DNA from: Lutimaribacter saemankumensis
GTDB taxonomy: Bacteria > Pseudomonadota > Alphaproteobacteria > Rhodobacterales > Rhodobacteraceae
Assembly: GCF_900100005.1 (NCBI RefSeq)
Contig: NZ_FNEB01000001.1
Location: 496,001-560,000, forward strand
DNA length: 64,000 nt
Reading direction: 5' to 3'
Shown here: piece after piece, positions 27,960 to 36,689 of the stretch
Layout: every line of letters starts with the position of its first letter
Numbering within the stretch: the first letter of the stretch is position 1
Translations under genes and position numbers: made by a program
Notes under the pieces: model-generated
The model's input: the letters and a program-made list of their open reading frames with translations, nothing else
Databases searched by the model: none
What the model was told of the DNA's origin: nothing

Positions 27960-28649
27960 CTATCCCAGCGCGTATCCCGCGCCGCGCACAGTGCGAAGGG
28001 GATCGGTGCCGCCATGGCGTGTCAGCGCCTTGCGCAGCCGGCCGATATGCACGTCCACGGTGCGGGTGTCGACATAGATGTCGCGCCCCCAGACCCGGTC
28101 CAGCAACTGTTCGCGGCTCCAGACGCGGCCGGGCTTCTCCATGAAGGTCGACAGCAGGCGGAACTCGGTCGGCCCCAGCTTCAACGCCTCGCCCCCACGC
28201 GTCACCCGGTGAGTTTCGGAATCCAGGACGATATCCTCGTATTCCAGCCGCAGCCCCGCCGCCGCCGGACGCGTGCGGCGCAGTTGCGCGCGCACCCGCG
28301 CCATCAGTTCGACCACCGAATAGGGTTTGACCACGTAATCATCCGCCCCGGTTTCAAGGCCGCGCACGCGGTCGACCTCTTCGGAGCGCGCCGACAGCAT
28401 GATGATCGGCACCGCACGGGTTTCGGGGCGCAGCTTCAGCCGCCGGCATACCTCGATCCCCGACAGGTTCGGCATCATCCAGTCCAGCACGATGATATCC
28501 GGCTGCTCTTCGTCCACGAGGATCAGCGCGTCCTCGCCATTGTCGGCGCTGGTGACGCGGAACCCTTCGGCCTCGAGGTTATAGGCCAGCACTTCGCGCT
28601 GCGCGGGCTCGTCCTCGACAAGCAGGACGGTGGGCTGGTCGGCTGCCAT
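27960..28649 (-). CDS. phoB: Phosphate regulon response regulator PhoB
   Basis: Activator that binds Pho boxes when phosphorylated by PhoR, 229 residues. The receiver domain (about 5-120) has the acidic pocket VEDEPAQRE, the acceptor aspartate in IIVLDWMMPNLSG (near 55) and K in VVKPYSV. The C-terminal OmpR-type winged helix (about 130-229) has LGPTEFRLLSTFMEKPGRVWSREQLLDRVWG and a recognition helix in TVDVHIGRLRKAL. It is the last gene of the phosphate operon, 6 bases after phoU, with a GAGGGA ribosome site. Confidence 0.96.
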   Translation of the reverse strand: MAADQPTVLLVEDEPAQREVLAYNLEAEGFRVTSADNGEDALILVDEEQPDIIVLDWMMPNLSGIEVCRRLKLRPETRAVPIIMLSARSEEVDRVRGLETGADDYVVKPYSVVELMARVRAQLRRTRPAAAGLRLEYEDIVLDSETHRVTRGGEALKLGPTEFRLLSTFMEKPGRVWSREQLLDRVWGRDIYVDTRTVDVHIGRLRKALTRHGGTDPLRTVRGAGYALG

Positions 28650-28655
28650 GGCAGG

Positions 28656-29384
28656 TTATCCCTCGTCCTCGGTCTCGTCAAAACCGTCCAGCATGGAATC
28701 CACCTTGGGGCGGTTTTCCTCGGGCATCTCGCCGGTCACCAGGTACACCGTCTGCTCTGCGATGGCGGTCACGTGGTCGCCCATCCGTTCGGTGTTCTTG
28801 GCGATGAAATGCAGATGCATGCAGGCGGTGATGTTGCGCGGATCTTCCATCATGAAGGTCAGGAATTCGCGGAACAGCGCGTTGTACATCTGGTCGACAT
28901 CGGCATCGCGGTTGATCACGTCCTGCGCCAGTTCGGCATCGCGCTGGATATAGGCGTCCAGCGCATCCTTCAGCATCAGCTGCACCTCGCGCGCCATCCG
29001 CCGCAGCGCCGAATGCGCCCCGTTGATCGGCGGCATCTGCACCAGCACCCCGGTGCGCTTGGCCATGTTCTTGGCATAGTCGCCGATCCGTTCGAGGTTG
29101 CCCGAGATCTTCATCACGCTCAGCACCACGCGCAGGTCGATCGCGGTGGGGGCCCGCAACGCGATGACGCGGGCGGCGTCCTCGTTGATCATCTCTTCCA
29201 GCCCGTCGATGGCGCGGTCGCCCTTGCGGACCTTGTCGGCCAGTTCCTCGTCGCGTTCCTCGAGCGACCGGGCCGCCTCCAGGATCGCCTCTTCGACCAG
29301 TCCGCCCATCTTCAGGATCTTGGCCTGGATCGCCTCCAGGTCGCGGTCGAAGGCCGAAACGATATGTTCCTTGCTGTCGTGCAT
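28656..29384 (-). CDS. phoU: Phosphate signalling protein PhoU
   Basis: Helical adaptor between the Pst transporter and PhoR that restrains the regulon when phosphate is ample, 242 residues. Two three-helix PhoU repeats are visible; each holds a metal-binding acidic helix: ERIGDYAKNMAKR in the first and ERMGDHVTAIAEQ in the second. The acidic tail FDETEDEG is normal. It lies between pstB and phoB; GAGGGAGAAACG precedes the ATG. Confidence 0.96.
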   Translation of the reverse strand: MHDSKEHIVSAFDRDLEAIQAKILKMGGLVEEAILEAARSLEERDEELADKVRKGDRAIDGLEEMINEDAARVIALRAPTAIDLRVVLSVMKISGNLERIGDYAKNMAKRTGVLVQMPPINGAHSALRRMAREVQLMLKDALDAYIQRDAELAQDVINRDADVDQMYNALFREFLTFMMEDPRNITACMHLHFIAKNTERMGDHVTAIAEQTVYLVTGEMPEENRPKVDSMLDGFDETEDEG

Positions 29385-29397
29385 CTTCGTTTCTCCC

Positions 29398-30195
29398 TCA
29401 GCCGATCCGGCCGGTGATGTAGCTTTCGGTGCGGGGATCTTCGGGGTTGGTGAAGATCTGGCTGGTGTCGCCGAACTCCACCAGGTTGCCCAGGTGGAAG
29501 AAGGCGGTTTTCTGGCTGACGCGTGCGGCCTGCTGCATCGAGTGGGTGACGATCACCACGGAATAGTTCTGCCGAAGCTCGTCGATCAGTTCCTCGACCT
29601 GCGCAGTCGCGATCGGGTCGAGCGCCGAACAGGGTTCGTCCATCAACAGAACCTCGGGTTCGGTCGCGACGGCCCGCGCGATGCAAAGCCGCTGCTGCTG
29701 ACCGCCCGACAGCCCCGTGCCGGGGGCGTCCAGACGGTCCTTGACCTCGTCCCAGATCGCACCGCGGCGCAGGGCGCGCTCGACGATCTCGTCCAGCTCG
29801 GCCTTGTTGCGGGCCATGCCGTGAATCCGGGGACCGTAGGCGATGTTGTCGTAGATCGACTTGGGAAACGGGTTGGGTTTCTGGAACACCATGCCCACCT
29901 TGGCGCGTAGCTGCACCGGGTCGACCTTGGGGTCATAGATGTCTTCGCCGTCCAGCTCGATCCGGCCCTCGACCCGGCAGATGTCGATGGTGTCGTTCAT
30001 CCGGTTCAGGCAGCGCAGGAACGTCGACTTGCCGCAGCCCGACGGCCCGATGAAGGCGGTCACTGTCTTGTCGGCGATATCCACGTCGACATCCTTGATC
30101 GCATGGGTGTCGCCGTAATAGACCTGCACGTTGCGGGCCGAAATCTTGGTCTCTGTCTGCTGCACGCTCTGCTCCGTGTTGACTGCGTCGTACAT
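29398..30195 (-). CDS. pstB: Phosphate ABC transporter ATP-binding protein PstB
   Basis: ATPase of the high-affinity phosphate importer, 265 residues. Walker [11 protein letters not shown]-loop [21 protein letters not shown], signature [14 protein letters not shown], Walker [14 protein letters not shown] and the switch histidine in [14 protein letters not shown] are all intact. The N-terminal [13 protein letters not shown] leads into the fold as usual. It lies 18 bases after pstA and 13 before phoU. Confidence 0.97.
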   Translation of the reverse strand: MYDAVNTEQSVQQTETKISARNVQVYYGDTHAIKDVDVDIADKTVTAFIGPSGCGKSTFLRCLNRMNDTIDICRVEGRIELDGEDIYDPKVDPVQLRAKVGMVFQKPNPFPKSIYDNIAYGPRIHGMARNKAELDEIVERALRRGAIWDEVKDRLDAPGTGLSGGQQQRLCIARAVATEPEVLLMDEPCSALDPIATAQVEELIDELRQNYSVVIVTHSMQQAARVSQKTAFFHLGNLVEFGDTSQIFTNPEDPRTESYITGRIG

Positions 30196-30213
30196 AGCGA
30201 TTTCCCTTGTCTC

Positions 30214-31575
30214 TTACCACCGACGCTCGAAACGGCGGCGCAGAAGGATGGCGATGATGTTCATGGTCATCAGGAACACCAGCAGGATGATGATGCCGCC
30301 CCACGCCCGCTCGTAATAGGCGGGATCGGCGCGCTTGGCCCATTCGTAGATTTGCGCTGGCATGGCCGAGTTCGGATCAACGAAACCGCCGGCCAGCCCG
30401 TCGGGATAGTTGGTGGCGATGTAGCCCACCATGCCGATCAGCAGCAGCGGCGCGGTTTCCCCGAGCGCCTGCGCCAACCCGATGATGGTGCCGGTCAGGA
30501 TGCCGGGCATCGCCAGCGGCAGCACATGATGAAAGACCGACTGCATCTTCGATGCACCCACACCCAGCGCCGCGTCGCGGATCGAGGGCGGCACCGCCTT
30601 GAGAGAGGCGCGCGTCGAGATGATGATCGTGGGCAGCGTCATCAGCGTCAGCACGAGCCCGCCCACCAGCGGCGCGGATTGCGGCAGGTGCATGAACTGG
30701 ATGAACACCGCAAGGCCCAGGATACCGAACACGATGGAAGGCACCGCCGCGAGGTTGGAAATGTTCACCTCGATGATGTCGGTCAGGCGGTTCTTGGGGG
30801 CGAATTCTTCAAGGTAGATCGAGGCCGCGACGCCAATCGGCAGCGACAGCGCCAGAACCACCAGCATCATGAAGAACGACCCCAGCATCGATACGCCCAG
30901 CCCCGCCTGTTCCGGGCGGCTTTCGGATGCGTCGGCCCCCGTGATGAAGCTCAGGTTGAAGCCCTTGGCGATCACCCCCGCCTCGCGCAGCGCATCGACA
31001 AGATCCAGATGTTCGGCGTCGATGTTCTTATCCCGCGCCACCGCTTCGCGGGTCACGCGGCCTTTCAGATAGCCGTCAACGCGGCTTGCCGCGAGCAGCC
31101 GGAACTCGACCGTCTGGCCGATCAGGTCGGGGTTGGCGATCACTTCGTCGCGCACGATGGCGGCGGCCGAGGCCGAGATCAGCGCCTTCATGTCCTTGGC
31201 ACTGTCGAGCGGCGTCTCGACGCCCAGTTCCTGCACCTTGTCAAAGAGGGCCTGCTGGATCAGCGGCGTGTAGCCGAAGGTCGACACCTTCTTGATGTCC
31301 TCGATGTCACGCTCGCCCTTCTTGTCGAGCTTTGCGGGGTCCAGATAGACCTGCGCGGAAATGAAGGTTTGCTGGAACGCGCCCACACCGTTGGACAAGA
31401 TGGTCGTCAGCAGCACCACCAGGAACACAAGCCCGATCACCACGGCCGAAAGGCCGTAGATCCTGAACCGCGCCTCGGCGGCGTTGCGCTTTTTGGTGCG
31501 CGCGTCCAGGACGTGAAGGCTGCCCTTTGCAGGCGTCATGTCGGACGGGGCCGGCGTGTTGGCTGCGTCGGTCAT
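30214..31575 (-). CDS. pstA: Phosphate ABC transporter permease PstA
   Basis: One of the two membrane subunits of the phosphate importer. At 453 residues it is about 150 longer than the enteric protein. The extra N-terminal part, after one membrane helix near 45-70, is a periplasmic domain of the DUF3333 type seen in alphaproteobacterial PstA. The C-terminal half holds the permease core (GVAASIYLEEF, the coupling-loop region LGVGASKMQSVFHHVLPLAMPGILTG). The start overlaps the pstC stop by 4 bases (ATGA). Confidence 0.95.
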   Translation of the reverse strand: MTDAANTPAPSDMTPAKGSLHVLDARTKKRNAAEARFRIYGLSAVVIGLVFLVVLLTTILSNGVGAFQQTFISAQVYLDPAKLDKKGERDIEDIKKVSTFGYTPLIQQALFDKVQELGVETPLDSAKDMKALISASAAAIVRDEVIANPDLIGQTVEFRLLAASRVDGYLKGRVTREAVARDKNIDAEHLDLVDALREAGVIAKGFNLSFITGADASESRPEQAGLGVSMLGSFFMMLVVLALSLPIGVAASIYLEEFAPKNRLTDIIEVNISNLAAVPSIVFGILGLAVFIQFMHLPQSAPLVGGLVLTLMTLPTIIISTRASLKAVPPSIRDAALGVGASKMQSVFHHVLPLAMPGILTGTIIGLAQALGETAPLLLIGMVGYIATNYPDGLAGGFVDPNSAMPAQIYEWAKRADPAYYERAWGGIIILLVFLMTMNIIAILLRRRFERRW

Positions 31576-33035
31576 TCGTACTGCTCCCGGTATTTGCGCA
31601 CGATGTAGAGCGCCAGGACGTTCAGCCCCAGCGTCACGATGAACAGCGTCATCCCCAGCGCGAAGGCCACCAGCGCTTCGGGGCTGGCGAAATCGGCATC
31701 GCCGGTCAGCTGGCTCACGATCTTGGCGGTGACGGTGGTCATGGCGTCAAAGGGGTTCAGGCTCAGCCGCGCGGCGGCCCCTGCCCCCAGAACCACGATC
31801 ATGGTTTCGCCGATGGCACGGCTGGCGGCCAGCAAGATCGCGCCCACGATCCCCGGCAGTGCCGCGGGCAGAACCACCTGGCGGATGGTTTCCGATCTGG
31901 TCGCGCCCAGCCCGTAAGACCCGTCGCGCATCGCCTGCGGCACCGCGTTGATGATGTCGTCGGACAGCGAAGACACGAACGGGATCAGCATGATCCCCAT
32001 CACCACGCCTGCGGTCATGACCGCCGTGCCCGCCTGCATCCAGCCAAGCCCCTCGTCCCCGAAGATACCCAGCAACAGCGGACCGACGGTCAGCAACGCG
32101 AACAGGCCGTAGACGATGGTCGGGATCCCGGCTAGCACCTCGAGCAGCGGCTTTGCGACGGCCCGCACCTTGGGCCCGGCATATTCCGACAGGTAAATCG
32201 CTGCGAACAGCCCGATGGGGACGGCCACCGCCAGTGCGATCAGCGAAATGTAGAACGTGCCCCACAAAAGCGGCAGGATGCCCAGCTCCGATCCGCCGCC
32301 GAAACTCGGCGACCAGGTCAGCCCGAAAAAGAAGTCCGCTGCCGGGTAAAGACGAAAGAACTCGATGGTATTGAAAACAAGGCTCAGCACGATGCCGATC
32401 GTCGTCAGGATCGCAATCGACGCCGCCCCGAGAAGAAGCGCCCGGATACCCGACTCCACCACGTTGCGGGCCCGGAAATCGGCGCGCGTGCGGCGCATGG
32501 CGAAAACGAACCCGCCGATGGCCGCCAGCAGGACGACAAGGGTCATCCAGAAACGCCCGGTCGCCGTCAAACCGCGATAGGACTGGGCGGCGTTCAGGAT
32601 CTCCGGGCTGACTTCGGACCCGAGCGCAACGCCAACCGCGCCCAGCCGGTCGCGCAACCCGTCAAGATCGATGGTCGACGATTGCGCCTCTTCCGGGGTC
32701 ATGCCGCCCGACGCCACGGCCGCATCCAGACCTTCGGCCACGCGGCGGACGTCGCTCATCACCAGATCCAGCGTCGTGTCCTCGGCAACAGCGCCTTCCG
32801 GCAACCCGCCCGAAACCGAGCCGTTCACCATGACCGGTTGCACCAGAAGCCACACCACCATGATCGCAAAGGCCGGAACCAGCACCATCAGCGCAACATG
32901 CCAGCCATAATAGGCCGGCAGCGAATGAAGGTTGCGGATATTGCCACCGCCCGATGAAAGGGCGCGCGCGCGTCCGGTCACGTAGCCAATTGCAGCCAGC
33001 GCAAGGACGATGAGGGCAAGCCAGAAAACGGGCAT
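31572..33035 (-). CDS. pstC: Phosphate ABC transporter permease PstC
   Basis: Second membrane subunit of the phosphate importer, 487 residues, again longer than the enteric form. Extra N-terminal helices (about 1-25 and 50-72) and a soluble loop precede the core. The core has FAAIYLSEYAGPKVRAVAKPLLEVLAGIPTIVYG and the coupling segment LGATRSETIRQVVLPAALPGIVGA. A GGAG site lies 6 bases before the ATG. A strong hairpin separates it from pstS, which should lower its expression relative to the binding protein. Confidence 0.95.
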   Translation of the reverse strand: MPVFWLALIVLALAAIGYVTGRARALSSGGGNIRNLHSLPAYYGWHVALMVLVPAFAIMVVWLLVQPVMVNGSVSGGLPEGAVAEDTTLDLVMSDVRRVAEGLDAAVASGGMTPEEAQSSTIDLDGLRDRLGAVGVALGSEVSPEILNAAQSYRGLTATGRFWMTLVVLLAAIGGFVFAMRRTRADFRARNVVESGIRALLLGAASIAILTTIGIVLSLVFNTIEFFRLYPAADFFFGLTWSPSFGGGSELGILPLLWGTFYISLIALAVAVPIGLFAAIYLSEYAGPKVRAVAKPLLEVLAGIPTIVYGLFALLTVGPLLLGIFGDEGLGWMQAGTAVMTAGVVMGIMLIPFVSSLSDDIINAVPQAMRDGSYGLGATRSETIRQVVLPAALPGIVGAILLAASRAIGETMIVVLGAGAAARLSLNPFDAMTTVTAKIVSQLTGDADFASPEALVAFALGMTLFIVTLGLNVLALYIVRKYREQYE

Positions 33036-33061
33036 GTGGGCTCCGATTGAGGGGAAATAAC

Positions 33062-33098
33062 CAAAAAGGAAGCGCAGGGCGGCGGAACGCCGCCCTGC
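33062..33098 (-). terminator. Attenuator hairpin between pstS and pstC
   Basis: Perfect 11-bp stem GCAGGGCGGCG/CGCCGCCCTGC with a 3-base loop, 9 bases after the pstS stop. On the minus strand it is followed by GCTTCCTTTTTGG, a weak T-tract. A partial terminator or 3'-end stabiliser would explain high PstS relative to membrane subunits. Confidence 0.7.
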
Positions 33099-33107
33099 AA
33101 CAGCGGC

Positions 33108-34145
33108 TTACATGCTGCCGCCCATGGTCTTTTCGTCAGCCACGACGGCCTGGGTGTCGGCCAGTTCGGGGTCGGACACCAGGCCGTATTCGGCCAGCGG
33201 GCCATCGGGGCCGGCGATTTCGTCGGAAACGAAGAATTCCGCATATTCCTTCAGGCCGGGGATCACGCCGATATGAGCCTTCTTGATGTAGAAGAACAGC
33301 GGGCGCGACACAGGGTATTCACCCGAAGCGATGCTTTCCGTCGAAGGCGCAACATCCGACATCGTCGCCACTTTCAGCTTGTCGGTGTTGTTTTCATAGA
33401 ATGCCAGGCCGAACACGCCCACGCCATTTGCGTTCGAGTCGATCCGCGCAAGCGTTTCGGTATAGTCGCCGTCGATGTCGACCGACTTGCCATCGGTGCG
33501 TACTGCGATGCAGGCGTCTTCGGCGTCGTCTTCGGACATGCCGGCGTCGATCATGGCCTGGAAGGCACCGGTGACTTCACAGCCGACCGCCAGGACCTTT
33601 TCTTCGAACACTTCACGCGTGCCGTGCTTGGTGCCGGGGATGAATGCGGCGATTTCCACGTCGGGAAGGTCGGCGTTGAACTCGGCCCAGGTGTTGTAGG
33701 GGTTGTCGACCAGCGCACCGTCCTTCAGCACCTTCGGCGCCAGGGCGTTGTAGAGGTCGGCGGGCTCGAACGCGGTAAAGGCCGGGCCGTTCAGCTGGCT
33801 GGCGAACACGATCCCGTCATAGCCGATGCGCACTTCGATGATGTCGGTCACACCGCTTTCCGCGCAGGCCTTGATTTCCTTTTCACGGATGGCGCGCGAT
33901 GCGTTGGCGATGTCGATGGTGTTTTCGCCCACGCCCTCGCAGAAACGCTTGAGGCCAGCCGACGAGCCGCCCGATTCCACGACTGGTGTCGGGAAGTCGA
34001 AGTTTTCACCGAAGGCTTCTGCCACGATCGAGGCATAGGGCAGCACGGTCGAAGAACCGGCAACCTGGACATTGTCGCGTGCATAGGCGGCCGAGGCCGA
34101 CACGGCGGCGATGGCCAGTGCGGAGGCGGTCAGTTTCAGGGTCAT
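33108..34145 (-). CDS. pstS: Phosphate-binding periplasmic protein PstS
   Basis: High-affinity phosphate receptor of the Pst importer, 345 residues. The signal peptide is MTLKLTASALAIAAVSASAAYA. The mature chain begins RDNVQVAGSSTVLPY, the conserved phosphate-loop start, and has SGGSSAGLKRFCEG with the second phosphate contact. The AGGAG site 8 bases before 34145 fixes the start; the longer in-frame ATG at 34184 would add 13 residues before the signal. The Pho-box array lies about 70-110 bases upstream. Confidence 0.95.
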   Translation of the reverse strand: MTLKLTASALAIAAVSASAAYARDNVQVAGSSTVLPYASIVAEAFGENFDFPTPVVESGGSSAGLKRFCEGVGENTIDIANASRAIREKEIKACAESGVTDIIEVRIGYDGIVFASQLNGPAFTAFEPADLYNALAPKVLKDGALVDNPYNTWAEFNADLPDVEIAAFIPGTKHGTREVFEEKVLAVGCEVTGAFQAMIDAGMSEDDAEDACIAVRTDGKSVDIDGDYTETLARIDSNANGVGVFGLAFYENNTDKLKVATMSDVAPSTESIASGEYPVSRPLFFYIKKAHIGVIPGLKEYAEFFVSDEIAGPDGPLAEYGLVSDPELADTQAVVADEKTMGGSM

Positions 34146-34216
34146 GGATAAGCTCCTGTCTGGGGTTTTCCCGATCATCCCCACGATGATCTTGCGGGCC
34201 GTGCTACGCTTGGCGT

Positions 34217-34256
34217 GCTGACCTTTTGTGACAGTTGCGTAACAGTTTTATGACAG
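34217..34256 (-). promoter_or_regulatory. Pho-box array (four direct repeats) upstream of pstS
   Basis: On the minus strand the repeats are CTGTCAT, CTGTTAC, CTGTCAC and GGTCAGC, starting every 11 bases with A-rich spacers. That is two adjacent PhoB boxes in standard phase. The array faces pstS and leads the pst operon. Confidence 0.88.
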
Positions 34257-34343
34257 CGGGAGGCCTTGGCAAGAACTAACACTAACCAACTGATTCAAAG
34301 GCATTGTTTTTTCCCGCTTTTGAACCGTTGGCGATACGGCAGC

Positions 34344-35381
34344 TCAGCTGGCGACCGGCAATATGACCGAAAACCGGCTGCCCTGCCCCGGTTCGCTCTC
34401 GATTCGAAGCCGTCCGCGGTGGCGATTCACGATATGCTTCACGATAGCGAGGCCCAGCCCCGTCCCGCCCATCTCGCGCGAGCGGTGGCTGTCCACACGG
34501 TAGAACCGCTCGGTCAGGCGCGGAATATGAAGCGGATCGATCCCCGGCCCGCTATCCGATACCGTCACGCGCACGGCCGGCCCCCGCAGGCCAAGCCCCT
34601 CGGACGGCCCGTCCAGCCGCAAGCCGACCCGCGCGCCATGACCGCCATACTTGATCGCATTCTCGATCAGGTTGGTCAGAACCTGGCGCAACTGGTCGGC
34701 ATCCCCCGGCACCATCACCGGCCCTTCGGGCAGGTCTTCGTCAAAGGTGATCGCGTTCTTTTCGGCCATATGTGCCAGCGATCGGCGGGTCGAGCGCACG
34801 ATTTCTGCGACGTCCACCCTGTCATCGGGGCGCATCCGCTCCTGAGCCTCGACATGCGACAGCGACAGCAGGTCGCGCACCAGCCGGTTCATCCGGTCGG
34901 CCTCGCGCGCCATGATGCCAAGGAACCGCTCACGCGCGCCCGCGTCGTCACGCGCAGGCCCCTGAAGCGTTTCGATGAAGCCCAAAAGCGCGGTCAGCGG
35001 CGTGCGCAGCTCATGACTGACATTGGCGACGAAATCCCGCCGCATCTGCCCGGCCTGTTCGAGATGGGTCACATCCTCGAATACGGCAAGCACCCCGGTC
35101 AGCCCGGCGATATCCAAAAAGGCGCAGCTGACCTTGTAGGTCACGTCCTGCTGCCCGTCATTGGTCAGATACCGGGTTTCCTGCGCGGCGCGCGCCCGGC
35201 GGCAGTTCTCGATCGCGTCCAGAACGGACGGCTGGCGCACCACGGTGATCAGGTGCCGGCCCGTCAATGTCTCGCCGAAAAGCGGCGCGCTCAGCGCATT
35301 GGCGGCAAGGATGCGGTCATCGCCCGACACCAGCAACGCCGCATGCGGCACCGCCGCGACAATCTGGGCGGCATCGCTCAT
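34344..35381 (-). CDS. phoR: Phosphate regulon sensor kinase PhoR (no membrane segment)
   Basis: Histidine kinase of the phosphate regulon, 345 residues. A PAS domain starts within the first ten residues (VAAVPHAALLVSGDDRILAAN), followed by the H-box (FVANVSHELRTPLTALLGFIETL) and the ATPase domain (LIENAIKYGG, DSGPGIDPLHIP, ERFYRVD, GTGLGLAIVKHI). Unlike enteric PhoR it shows no N-terminal membrane helix. It starts with an ATGA overlap on the PLP enzyme gene and lies upstream of pstS, with the Pho-box array between them. Confidence 0.9.
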   Translation of the reverse strand: MSDAAQIVAAVPHAALLVSGDDRILAANALSAPLFGETLTGRHLITVVRQPSVLDAIENCRRARAAQETRYLTNDGQQDVTYKVSCAFLDIAGLTGVLAVFEDVTHLEQAGQMRRDFVANVSHELRTPLTALLGFIETLQGPARDDAGARERFLGIMAREADRMNRLVRDLLSLSHVEAQERMRPDDRVDVAEIVRSTRRSLAHMAEKNAITFDEDLPEGPVMVPGDADQLRQVLTNLIENAIKYGGHGARVGLRLDGPSEGLGLRGPAVRVTVSDSGPGIDPLHIPRLTERFYRVDSHRSREMGGTGLGLAIVKHIVNRHRGRLRIESEPGQGSRFSVILPVAS

Positions 35382-36562
35382 GCGGTTTCGGCCGCCGCGA
35401 CCGCACGGCTGAACACATCGGCCAGCGCATCGCTGTCCTCGAGGCCCACGGACACGCGGAAAAAGCCCTCGCTGATGCCGATGGCGGCGCGCGCCTCGGG
35501 CGTCAGCGCCCGGTGCGAGCTTGACGCCGGATGCGACAGCGTGGTGCCCACATCCCCCAGCGTGGGCGCAAAGGCGATGCCCTCGGCAGCGGCGGCAAAG
35601 GCATTGGCCGCCTCACGCCCGCCATGCAGTTCGAACGACAGCATGTTGCAGCCCCGGTTGCCCAGCACCGCGCGGGCGCGCGCCGCGTCAGGATGATCTC
35701 CGCGCATCGGGTAAAGCACCCGCTTGACCCCGGCCAGCGTGCCAAGGTGATCGGCCAGCCGCGCGGCGTTCTGCTCGGCGCGGTCGAACCGCAGGTCGAA
35801 CGTCGCAAGCCCGCGCTCGGCCAGCCAGCAATCGAACGGGCTGGGTGTCATGCCCGTTGTCACCGCGAAGTCGTAGATCGCCTTTTGCAGCCCCGCATCG
35901 CGCGCCACTGCATATCCCAGCGTCACGTCCGAATGCCCGGCAAGCAGCTTGGTCACCGAATGGATCACGATATCCGCGCCGTGATCGAACGGCCGGTAGG
36001 CGCGCGGCGTGGTGAACGTGTTGTCGACCACCAGCAAAACGCCCTTCTCGCGCGCGACCCGGGCGATCCCCTCCATGTCGGCGACACGCAGCGTGGGGTT
36101 CGAAACCACCTCGACCAGGATCATCCGCGTTTCCGGCCGGATCGCCGCCGCGATGGCCGCGGCATCGCAGGGATCGGCAAGCGTGGTCGTGATGCCCATC
36201 CGCGGCAAGTCCTGCGTCATCAGCCGCAGCGACCGTCCATAAAGCTGATCCCCGCCCACGACGTGATCCCCGGCCTTGAGGATGCCCAGCATAACAGCCG
36301 TCACAGCCGCCATGCCCGAGCCCAGCACCAACCCGCCGTCCTCGCCCTCCAGCGCGTCGATCCGGCGCGCCAGAACCTCGGCGTTGGGATGGCCTTCGCG
36401 GGCATAGGTGTACCCCTCGACGCGGCCCTCGTATTGCGCATCCAGCGCATCGGGCGTCTCCGAGGCATAGACCACCGACGGCATGATCGGCGTCACCACC
36501 GGCCAGCTTGCGCTACCGGGAAGCCCCTCGGGGCGGATCAGGGTTTTATGGTCCTTGGACAT
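35378..36562 (-). CDS. Cys/Met metabolism PLP-dependent enzyme
   Basis: Trans-sulfuration family PLP enzyme, 394 residues. Visible: YAREGHPNAEVLARRIDALEGEDGGLVLGSGMAA, the PLP-aspartate region VDNTFTTPRAYRPFDHGADIVIHSVTKLLAGHSDV with the Schiff-base lysine in SVTKLLAGH, and SHPASSSHRALTPE at the C-terminus. Candidates are cystathionine gamma-synthase, cystathionine beta-lyase, methionine gamma-lyase or O-acetylhomoserine sulfhydrylase; these cannot be separated by eye. AAAGGAAA precedes the ATG. The stop overlaps the phoR start by 4 bases, an unusual partnership. No SAM riboswitch was recognised upstream. Confidence 0.88.
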   Translation of the reverse strand: MSKDHKTLIRPEGLPGSASWPVVTPIMPSVVYASETPDALDAQYEGRVEGYTYAREGHPNAEVLARRIDALEGEDGGLVLGSGMAAVTAVMLGILKAGDHVVGGDQLYGRSLRLMTQDLPRMGITTTLADPCDAAAIAAAIRPETRMILVEVVSNPTLRVADMEGIARVAREKGVLLVVDNTFTTPRAYRPFDHGADIVIHSVTKLLAGHSDVTLGYAVARDAGLQKAIYDFAVTTGMTPSPFDCWLAERGLATFDLRFDRAEQNAARLADHLGTLAGVKRVLYPMRGDHPDAARARAVLGNRGCNMLSFELHGGREAANAFAAAAEGIAFAPTLGDVGTTLSHPASSSHRALTPEARAAIGISEGFFRVSVGLEDSDALADVFSRAVAAAETA

Positions 36563-36589
36563 GCGCGTTTCCTTTCTGCGCCACTCACT

Positions 36590-36620
36590 TCATCTTGCCG
36601 AAAATACTCCCGCCGGAGGC
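36590..36620. repeat. Roseobacter-type intergenic motif (GGCGGGAGTATTTT)
   Basis: On the minus strand the stretch reads GCCTCCGGCGGGAGTATTTT then CGGCAAGATGAA, in the 127-base gap between the gamma-carbonic anhydrase and PLP genes. I recall this string as recurring in intergenic regions of many Rhodobacterales. Only one copy is in this window. Its role is not established by this sequence. Confidence 0.4.
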
Positions 36621-36689
36621 GGCCGCACGGGTTTTCCGCAAGGAAACTCCCGTGCAAATCCTGCGCGCGCGCCAGCGCGCACGATTCAA

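Noticed and set aside
36563-36689. SAM-II riboswitch upstream of the PLP enzyme
   Set aside because: Alphaproteobacterial met genes often carry one, but the conserved pseudoknot strings are not present here.
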